64,000 nucleotides of DNA from assembly GCF_900109745.1 (NCBI RefSeq), contig NZ_FOAV01000002.1:310001-374000 (forward strand). The letters run 5' to 3'. The position numbers were made by a program, and so were the translations under genes. Origin of the DNA: Roseateles sp. YR242 (lineage in GTDB: Bacteria; Pseudomonadota; Gammaproteobacteria; Burkholderiales; Burkholderiaceae_C). Positions 16,675 through 22,826 of the stretch are shown here, in pieces. Within the stretch, counting starts at the first letter, position 1. Each line of letters starts with the position of its first letter. A model generated the notes under the pieces. The model saw only the letters and a list, made by a program, of their open reading frames with translations, did no database searches and had not been told where the DNA came from.

Positions 16675-18074
16675 GCGGACACCGCTCGCGGTAGATGGAT
16701 TCGGGCGGACTCGCCTTCGACCGTCCAGGGGCGTCGCACCTGGCCCAGCGCCTCGGCCACCGCCAGGCCGGCTTGCAGGCCATCCTCATGAAACCCGGAA
16801 CCGAAGTAGGCACCGCAGAACCAGGTGCGTTGGGTGCCCTGCAGCGACCACAACTCCCGTTGCGCCGCCATCGCTGCGCCGTCAAAGCGTGGGTGCTCAT
16901 AGACGTCCGAATGCAGGAGGTGTTCGGGTTGCGGTGGCACGGGCGGGTTCAAGGTCACGAACAGGGGCACCGCGCTGCGCCCTTGAGGCAGGTGCGGCTG
17001 CAGACGATTCATCCAATAGGTCACACAGGGGGGCTGATCGGGGCCGCCGGATCCACCCTTGGCACTGCTCTGGCCCGCCGACAGGTAATTCCAGCTCGAC
17101 CAGACCGCCCGGCGCCGGGGCATCAGCGCGGGGTCGTGGTGCAGCACGGCGAGGTTTCGGGTGTAGGAGAACGCACCCAGCACACGCTGCTCCGCTGCTG
17201 TCGGGTCCTGCAGCAGGCGAAGGGACTCATCGGCATGGGTGGCGAGCACAACGTGATCGAAGGTGGGGGTCCATGCGCCCCGGCGGGTCCGCAGCCGCAC
17301 GCCGTCGGCAAGGCGGGCAATGGCATTCACGGGGTCATCGCGATGGATGTGCTCCTGGAAGCTGCGGGTCAGGCGCTGCACATATTCCCGGCTGCCGCCA
17401 TCGACCGTGCGCCACACGGGACGACCCGAGACCTGGAGCAGGCCGTGGTTCTCGCAGAACCGCACAAAGGCAGCCATCGGATAGCGCCCGATCTCCGACG
17501 CCGTGGCCGACCAGATCGCCGCCCCCATCGGGTACAGGTGATCGTCACGAAAGGCTCGGCCGTAGCCGCGTGCGTCCAGATAGTCCTCCAACGCCATGTC
17601 GCCGAACGTGGCCGCGTGCCCGGGTGCTTCCCGATAAAAGCGCAGGAGTTCCCGAAGCATCTGCCAGAAGCGGGGTCGCAGCAAGTTGCCGCGCTGGGCA
17701 AACAGCCCGTTGAGATCGGTGCCGGCATATTCCAGCGCCCCGTCGTTCAAGCTCACCGCGAATGACATGTCCGACGCGCGGGTGGGTACGTCCAGATGCC
17801 GAAACAGGGCTGTCAAATTGGGATAAGCGGGCTCGTTGTAGACAATGAAACCGGTGTCGACGGCCACCTGCAAAAGGCCGGAGGTCACGTCCACGGTGTG
17901 GCTGTGCCCGCCGATGCGGCGGTCGGCCTCGAACAGTTCGACATGATGGCGCTGCGACAGCAACCAGGCGCACGACATGCCGGCGATACCGCCGCCAACT
18001 ACGGCGATTCGCAACGGGCGGTCCGCCGAGCTGGACGGATGACGCGGTGCGTCGGTGGTTTCTGGGCGGTCCAT
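16671..18074 (-). CDS. NAD(P)/FAD-dependent oxidoreductase of the CFA/DUF1365 cluster
   Basis: Flavoprotein of 467 aa in the amine oxidase/phytoene desaturase-like superfamily. The N-terminal FAD fold reads RIAVVGGGIAGMSCAWLLS, followed by GGHSHTV typical of this cluster-specific subfamily, and the C-terminus has WFCGAYFGSGFHEDGLQAG, an FAD-contacting segment. The substrate is unknown; next to a lipid methyltransferase, a desaturase or oxidase acting on an acyl chain is likely. It is the first gene of the operon, with a GATCC-N18-TA promoter 18-50 bp upstream. It diverges from the sigma factor gene. Confidence 0.88.
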   Translation of the reverse strand: MDRPETTDAPRHPSSSADRPLRIAVVGGGIAGMSCAWLLSQRHHVELFEADRRIGGHSHTVDVTSGLLQVAVDTGFIVYNEPAYPNLTALFRHLDVPTRASDMSFAVSLNDGALEYAGTDLNGLFAQRGNLLRPRFWQMLRELLRFYREAPGHAATFGDMALEDYLDARGYGRAFRDDHLYPMGAAIWSATASEIGRYPMAAFVRFCENHGLLQVSGRPVWRTVDGGSREYVQRLTRSFQEHIHRDDPVNAIARLADGVRLRTRRGAWTPTFDHVVLATHADESLRLLQDPTAAEQRVLGAFSYTRNLAVLHHDPALMPRRRAVWSSWNYLSAGQSSAKGGSGGPDQPPCVTYWMNRLQPHLPQGRSAVPLFVTLNPPVPPQPEHLLHSDVYEHPRFDGAAMAAQRELWSLQGTQRTWFCGAYFGSGFHEDGLQAGLAVAEALGQVRRPWTVEGESARIHLPRAVSA

Positions 18075-18098
18075 GATGGCGTGAGGGCAGTTTTGTCC

Positions 18099-18127
18099 TT
18101 GTACGGCCGAATGGGCGATTTGGATCG
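18099..18127 (-). promoter_or_regulatory. ECF-type promoter of the FAD oxidoreductase-DUF1365-CFA operon
   Basis: On the minus strand CGATCC (18127-18122), 18 bp spacer, then TACAA (18103-18099), 25 bp before the start codon. It matches the two other GATCC-N18-TA elements of the cluster and resembles the TGATCC-N18-TAAGA type known for the ChrR-controlled sigma of Rhodobacter. Confidence 0.7.
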
Positions 18128-18199
18128 GTCGCTCGCCTCAGGGTTTCATCGGAGTGCGTGCGAAAGTCGCCCACACAACGCGCTTCTAGTGTTGAGCGA

Positions 18200-18229
18200 T
18201 GATCCGATCTGCCGTTTTCCGCGTATCAC
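18200..18229 (+). promoter_or_regulatory. ECF-type autoregulatory promoter of the sigma-chrR operon
   Basis: TGATCC (18200-18205), 18 bp spacer, TATCAC (18224-18229). The -35 is identical to the Rhodobacter sigma-E element. It overlaps the first possible start codon of the sigma ORF (18199), so translation must begin downstream of it. Confidence 0.75.
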
Positions 18230-18234
18230 CCAGC

Positions 18235-18930
18235 ATGGGCAGCCTGCGAAACGAGGAAACGGAACACGACCCGGCGGGAACGTCGGGCAACGCACCACGG
18301 CCTTTGTTCGTCCAGAAAGCGCCCCACTTGAAGATTGTTCCTCTGGATCCCGACGCCGCTGGCCGAGAGTCCCCGCCGCCAGCGCCGCAGAGCCATTGGC
18401 CGGCATTGATGCGCCGGGTGGCGCAATCGCGTGACCGTGAGGCCTTTGGCTTGCTGTTCTCGCATTTCGCGCCACGCGTGAAGAGTTATCTGATGCGCAC
18501 CGGCAGCGCCGAGGGTGTCGCCGAGGACCTCGCCCAGGAGGCGCTGGTGACCGTCTGGCGCAAGGCGGCCTTGTTCGACCCGGCGCAGGCGGCCGTATCG
18601 ACGTGGATCTTCACGATCGCACGTCGCCTCCGGATCGATGCCGCCCGGCGCCATCAACTTGACGGTGCCGGTGACGAATGTTTCGAGTTCGACCTGCTCC
18701 AGGCGGACCAGCCCGACCAGGCCGAACAGACCGACGCCGCCCGTTTGTCGCGTCGGGTTCGTGACGCGCTCGATCGGCTACCCGTCGAACAAGCGCAGGT
18801 GCTGCGGCTGTCCTTCTATGAGGATGAGCCACACGCCCGCATTGCCGAGGCGCTGGGCCTGCCGCTGGGCACGGTCAAGTCGCGTATCCGGCTGGCCGTT
18901 GCGCACCTGCGCAAGGCGCTTGAGCTGTGA
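18235..18930 (+). CDS. rpoE: ECF RNA polymerase sigma factor, ChrR-partnered (sigma-E/ECF11 type)
   Basis: Extracytoplasmic-function sigma factor. Region 2 runs from DREAFGLLFSHFAPRVK through AEDLAQEALVTVWRKA to STWIFTIARRLRIDAARR, and region 4 is LDRLPVEQAQVLRLSFYEDE with the helix-turn-helix LGLPLGTVKSRIRLAVAH. Relatives start about 15 residues before region 2, whereas this frame is open about 60 residues further. The start is uncertain: ATG 18235 lies almost at the expected transcription start (leaderless), and a TTG at 18328 is an alternative. The zinc anti-sigma gene follows after 10 bp. It probably drives its own promoter and those of both flanking lipid operons. Confidence 0.9.
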   Translation: MGSLRNEETEHDPAGTSGNAPRPLFVQKAPHLKIVPLDPDAAGRESPPPAPQSHWPALMRRVAQSRDREAFGLLFSHFAPRVKSYLMRTGSAEGVAEDLAQEALVTVWRKAALFDPAQAAVSTWIFTIARRLRIDAARRHQLDGAGDECFEFDLLQADQPDQAEQTDAARLSRRVRDALDRLPVEQAQVLRLSFYEDEPHARIAEALGLPLGTVKSRIRLAVAHLRKALEL

Positions 18931-18940
18931 AGTCCCCGCC

Positions 18941-19642
18941 ATGTTGACCACTGTTCAGACCATGCTGCCCCCCGAGATTCGCCATCACCCCGCCGACGAA
19001 CTGCTGCTGTCATTTGTGGCCAGCGCGTTGCCGGTGGGCATGCGCTTGGTGGTGGCAACCCATCTGGAACTCTGCCCCGCCTGCCGGGCGCGGGCGACGA
19101 TGCTGCGCACGCTCGGCGGTGTGCTGCTGGAGGATCAGCCGGAAGCCCCGATGCACGAGGACGCCTTGGCGCGGGCCATGGCGCGTATCGATGTGCTTGA
19201 TCACGCGCCGGCTGCCCTGGCGCCCATCGCACCTCGCAAGGTGACGGCCCCGCCCCCGCTGCCAGCAGGCGCCGTCTGGCCACGTGCCTTGGTCGGATGT
19301 ACGGCCACACGCTGGCGCTGGATCGCCCCTGGCATGCGCTGGAGCAAGGTCACGGTGCCGGATGCGCCCGAGGCCAATGTCTTCCTGCTGCGCATTGGTG
19401 CCGGCAAATATTTGCCCCAACACACCCATCGCGGCACGGAGCTCACCCAGATTCTCTACGGACGGTTTCATGACGGGCGCGCCCTCTTCGGCCCCGGTGA
19501 CTTCGACGCGGCGGATGAGGAGGTCCATCACCAGCCAGCAGTGCAGGACGGCAGTGAATGCATCTGCCTGGCCGCCGTTGACGGCCGGCTGCATTTCGAT
19601 GGCTTCATGGCCCGTTGGCTGGGCGCACTCGTCGGCATGTAG
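18941..19642 (+). CDS. chrR: ChrR-type zinc anti-sigma factor with cupin domain
   Basis: Cytoplasmic zinc-binding anti-sigma factor of 233 aa. The N-terminal anti-sigma domain carries H16, H41, C45 and C48 (the last three in THLELCPAC). The C-terminal cupin-like domain carries H161, H163, E167 (QHTHRGTE) and H197. These spacings are the same as the two zinc sites described for Rhodobacter ChrR (H6-H31-C35-C38 and H141-H143-E147-H177), which holds sigma-E inactive until singlet oxygen or organic peroxides are sensed. The ATG at 18941 follows the sigma stop by 10 bp. The 3' end overlaps the convergent DUF2177 gene by 38 bp. Confidence 0.92.
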   Translation: MLTTVQTMLPPEIRHHPADELLLSFVASALPVGMRLVVATHLELCPACRARATMLRTLGGVLLEDQPEAPMHEDALARAMARIDVLDHAPAALAPIAPRKVTAPPPLPAGAVWPRALVGCTATRWRWIAPGMRWSKVTVPDAPEANVFLLRIGAGKYLPQHTHRGTELTQILYGRFHDGRALFGPGDFDAADEEVHHQPAVQDGSECICLAAVDGRLHFDGFMARWLGALVGM

Positions 19643-20081
19643 CTGCCGTCAAGGCGGTGCCGATGCCGCAAGCCACGCCGCTGGCAATGGTGCCCCACGC
19701 AAGGTCCAGCAAGGTGACGTGCCAGGGCCAGTCGCGCAGCGTGGCCTGGTTGGTCAGGTCATAGGTCGCGTAGGCCAGAAGGCCGAAAACGGCACCCCGC
19801 CCCAAGGCGAAGGCCGCCTGCGCCTGAGGCCGTGACAGTGCCGGCGCCACCGCGAAGAAGAGCAGGCCGCCGACATACAGCAGGTAGAACGCCACAGCGG
19901 CCGCCCAGTCCACCGATGGCGCCATCAGATGGCCAATGGCGGGCTGGTAGAGCGAGGCCGACAGGCTACCCAACCACACGGCATCCATGGCCAGGAAGAC
20001 AAGGGCAATGAGGACATAGGCCAGCGGCCAGCGCCACACAGGTGCGTGGTGCCAGGCATGGGGGTCGGGCCGCAAGGTCAT
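19605..20081 (-). CDS. DUF2177 family membrane protein
   Basis: Inner-membrane protein of 158 aa with about four transmembrane helices. Typical DUF2177 stretches are FLAMDAVWLG, LLYVGGLLFF and GLLAYATYDLTNQATLRDWP, then LLDLAWG. Function unknown; the family is often found in ChrR-regulated clusters with DUF1295 and CFA-like genes. The ATG at 20081 has GGAG 7 bp upstream; the in-frame GTG at 20093 is less likely. It ends the minus-strand operon CFA2-DUF1295-DUF6134-like-DUF2177 and overlaps the chrR 3' end on the other strand. Confidence 0.85.
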   Translation of the reverse strand: MTLRPDPHAWHHAPVWRWPLAYVLIALVFLAMDAVWLGSLSASLYQPAIGHLMAPSVDWAAAVAFYLLYVGGLLFFAVAPALSRPQAQAAFALGRGAVFGLLAYATYDLTNQATLRDWPWHVTLLDLAWGTIASGVACGIGTALTAATCRRVRPANGP

Positions 20082-20125
20082 GGGTTTCTCCACGGGGTTT
20101 CAATGGGGTCAGGGCAGGCGATGGG

Positions 20126-20779
20126 TCAGGGCAAGCGGTAGGTCAGGAGGCGGCCGCCCTTGACCAGGGCGTCCAGGCCGATCCAGCGTCCATCCGCCCG
20201 GTCGCGCCAGAGCGTGAGCACCTGCTGGGGTGGCGCATCCTGGCGTGACGATGGCGGTGGGATGGCCGTGATGCGCCAGCCGGAGGCCGCCACGTCTTTG
20301 CCACCCACAGGGAGGGCAGCGTCCGGCAGCCGGTCGAAGCGGACCGCATCGATCTCTCCGGTTTGGGGATTCAACAGGCGCTGCTGCTCCGCCAGTGCCG
20401 GGTTCCAATACGCGTAGCTCATCAGGCAGCCGGTGCCAGGCAGGTCGGGAACTGCCCAGCGGCGGTCGACCTCCAGCGGCTTACCATCATCATCAGTGAT
20501 GCTTCGAATCTCCTGCAGGCAGTCACCACGCCATTGCTCCGTGGCGTCATGCCGGTAGCGAAAAACGGTCAGGCCGAGCAGCTTCACGTCCAGCCGGGCA
20601 GTGCTGTGGACTCGGCGTGTCGGGGCCTCGCCCTCCACCACGAAGCGATGGGTGCCAATCAGCTTGCCATCCAGCCGGACATCGAAGTTCCAGGTCTGAG
20701 CACCCAGCCTTGTCGAACACACGGCCAGCACCATCACCGCAGAGGCAGCGGCACAGCCATGCCGCTGCCGCGCCGACAT
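20126..20779 (-). CDS. Secreted DUF6134-like protein
   Basis: Periplasmic protein of 217 aa. The N-terminal signal (VMVLAVCSTRLGAQ) is followed by a beta-rich body with WNFDVRLDGKLIGTHRF, VFRYRHDATEQWRG and WNPALAEQQRLLNPQTG. I match it to DUF6134 from memory of similar cluster members; function unknown. A beta-barrel lipid carrier would suit the context but is speculation. The ATG overlaps the DUF1295 stop (TGATG), so translation is coupled. The next gene downstream is DUF2177. Confidence 0.7.
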   Translation of the reverse strand: MSARQRHGCAAASAVMVLAVCSTRLGAQTWNFDVRLDGKLIGTHRFVVEGEAPTRRVHSTARLDVKLLGLTVFRYRHDATEQWRGDCLQEIRSITDDDGKPLEVDRRWAVPDLPGTGCLMSYAYWNPALAEQQRLLNPQTGEIDAVRFDRLPDAALPVGGKDVAASGWRITAIPPPSSRQDAPPQQVLTLWRDRADGRWIGLDALVKGGRLLTYRLP

Positions 20780-21612
20780 CACGGCTGACCTCGGCCTGGG
20801 GAGGGCCCAATCGCCTTGGGCGGCCAGGGAATGAACACGCTCGTGCGCGCGATGTAGTCACGGTAGGCCGGATGCCGTTCCTCCATGTCCTTCTCCAGCA
20901 AGGTGACGCCCGAGACGCGCAGCAGCAAGAAGGTCATGAGCAGGGGCGAGGCGAGGCTCCAGGCCGCCCCCCACTCACCCGCAGACACCGCCATCATGCC
21001 CAGCCCCCACCACAGGCAGCACTCGCCGAAGTAGTTGGGATGCCGGGAGTAGCGCCACAGGCCTGTATCCATCACGCGGCCCTGGCGGGATGCTTGGCGC
21101 CGGAAGCGCGCCATCTGCGCGTCGGCAATGGCCTCGACCAGCAGCCCCGACGCCGCGACCACCGCGCCCAGGCTATCCAGGAGGCCCCAGGCCGACCGGT
21201 CTTCATGAGCAGCCGCCAGCAGGGGCGCACTCACGACCCAGCCCAGCACGGCTTGCAGCAGGAACACCAGCCACAGGCTCTTGAGCGCAAAGCCGGGCTG
21301 ATTGCGCGCGCGCATGGCCTGGTAGCGTCGGTCTTCGCCATGCCCCCAGTTGCGGATCGTGATGTAGAGGCCCAGGCGCAGCGCCCACAGCACCGCAATG
21401 GCCAGCATCACCAACAGCCGCGCATCGGCGCCAGCGAGCGCGCCATACAGCAACGCGGGTGCCGCGATGAACACCGACCAGACCCGGTCGGCGAGGCTGG
21501 CATCTTTCATGCGCACGCTCACCGCCCAGGTGGGCAGCGCCACCAGGACGGCGAGCAGCAGCCCGGACAGGCCCAGCGTGAGCTGGGAGGGAAATTCGTG
21601 GACGTCCACCAT
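20779..21612 (-). CDS. DUF1295 domain protein (steroid 5-alpha-reductase/isoprenylcysteine methyltransferase-like)
   Basis: Integral membrane protein of about 277 aa in the DUF1295 family, related to 3-oxo-5-alpha-steroid 4-dehydrogenases. The family signature is at the C-terminal half: GLWRYSRHPNYFGECCLWWG and later LLEKDMEERHPAYRDYI. It could reduce or otherwise modify an acyl or isoprenoid chain within the membrane. The ATG at 21612 has AAGG upstream; a longer reading to 21639 overlaps the CFA2 gene end. It sits 10 bp after the CFA2 stop in the same operon. Confidence 0.87.
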   Translation of the reverse strand: MVDVHEFPSQLTLGLSGLLLAVLVALPTWAVSVRMKDASLADRVWSVFIAAPALLYGALAGADARLLVMLAIAVLWALRLGLYITIRNWGHGEDRRYQAMRARNQPGFALKSLWLVFLLQAVLGWVVSAPLLAAAHEDRSAWGLLDSLGAVVAASGLLVEAIADAQMARFRRQASRQGRVMDTGLWRYSRHPNYFGECCLWWGLGMMAVSAGEWGAAWSLASPLLMTFLLLRVSGVTLLEKDMEERHPAYRDYIARTSVFIPWPPKAIGPSPGRGQP

Positions 21613-21622
21613 CGCTTGTGCC

Positions 21623-22684
21623 TTAACGCCTGGGCGCAAAAAGGTAGTGGCTCACCCACCATTGCTGGCCTTGGTCGTAGGCGAACAGTTCCTCGACCGA
21701 CAGCAGGAAGAGCCGCCAGCGTCGCCACCACGTGGGCGCGTCGGCAACCCCGTAGGTCGATTCGAACACCGGCCACAACGCCGTGCGGTTCCGGTCGAAA
21801 TTCTCCAGCCATGCGGCGGCAGTGCGCGCGTAGTGGCGCCCATCCCATCGCCAGCGCTCCAGCACGGCCAGATCGTCCTGACACAGCAATGCCAGGTCGT
21901 CACTGGGCATCATGCCGCCGGAGAAGAAATAGCGGCTCATCCAGTCCGTCGCGTCACGAACCTCGAAGGCGTAAGGCGCCTCGCGGTGGGCGAATACATG
22001 CATGAAAAACCGGCCATCGTCACGCAGCCAACCCGCCACCTTCTGAAATGCCCGCGGCCAGTTGCGCAGGTGTTCAAACATCTCCACCGACACCACACGG
22101 TCGAATCGGCGGTCGAGTTGCCCATCGTCGCCCAGTTCGTTGAAGTCGCAGGTCAGCACCTGCAGGTTGTGCAGGCCACGTGCCGCCGCTTGTCCCTCGA
22201 TGAAGCTTCGCTGCGACGCGGAATTGGACACGGCCAGGATGTCGGCATTCGGAAATGCCGATGCCATCCACAGGCTCAGAGATCCCCACCCACAACCGAG
22301 CTCCAGAATCTGCTGGCCGTCGGCCAGCCCGGCGCGCTGCGCTGTGGCCACGAGCGCCGACTCCTCGGCTTGCGCCAGCGTGTGGATGCCGTCGGGCCAC
22401 CAGCAGCAGCTGTACTTGCGCTGCGGGCCCAGCATGGCCTCGAACAACTGGGGTGGCAGCTCGTAGTGCTGCGCATTGGCCTTCTCCGGTTGCACGGCCA
22501 GCGGCGACGTTCGCAGGGACGTCAGGAAGCGCTGCGTCAGCGCTGCGGCCGTCTCCTGGTCACGGTGATGCGACTCGTCCAGACGCTGCCGCAGAAGGCG
22601 ACGGATGCCCATTCGCACCGCGGACGCGGGCAGCAGCCCGCGTTCGGCCAGATTCACAGCGAGAGCGGAGAGGGCGAGGTCCAT
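21623..22684 (-). CDS. CFA-synthase-like SAM methyltransferase (copy 2)
   Basis: SAM-dependent methyltransferase of 353 aa in the CFA synthase family but clearly different from copy 1 at 14.4 kb. The motifs are NAQHYELPPQLFEAMLG, ILELGCGWGSLSLWMA, VVSVEMFEHLRNW and YFFSGGMMPSDDL. This subgroup is the one associated with ChrR-controlled operons and is a candidate for making methyl-branched rather than cyclopropane chains. The ATG at 22684 (MDLALSALAV) is used because a GATCC-N18-TA promoter lies at 22712-22740, inside the longer reading to 22858. First gene of its operon. Confidence 0.87.
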   Translation of the reverse strand: MDLALSALAVNLAERGLLPASAVRMGIRRLLRQRLDESHHRDQETAAALTQRFLTSLRTSPLAVQPEKANAQHYELPPQLFEAMLGPQRKYSCCWWPDGIHTLAQAEESALVATAQRAGLADGQQILELGCGWGSLSLWMASAFPNADILAVSNSASQRSFIEGQAAARGLHNLQVLTCDFNELGDDGQLDRRFDRVVSVEMFEHLRNWPRAFQKVAGWLRDDGRFFMHVFAHREAPYAFEVRDATDWMSRYFFSGGMMPSDDLALLCQDDLAVLERWRWDGRHYARTAAAWLENFDRNRTALWPVFESTYGVADAPTWWRRWRLFLLSVEELFAYDQGQQWWVSHYLFAPRR

Positions 22685-22711
22685 GTGGCGGCCTTGTAAG
22701 GAGAACGCTCT

Positions 22712-22740
22712 TTCTACGCAGCCGGCGCCCTGTTGGATCT
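22712..22740 (-). promoter_or_regulatory. ECF-type promoter of the CFA2-DUF1295-DUF6134-DUF2177 operon
   Basis: On the minus strand AGATCC (22740-22735), 18 bp spacer, TAGAA (22716-22712), 28 bp before the CFA2 ATG. Same core and spacing as the promoters at 18099-18127 and 18200-18229, which supports a single sigma factor serving all three units. Confidence 0.7.
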
Positions 22741-22826
22741 CCCTGCTGGTTGGCATGTCCCTGATGCAGTTCACCCCCATGATTTGAGCATTTCGCGTTA
22801 TCAGATTCAGCGTTAGGCTGAACGCC

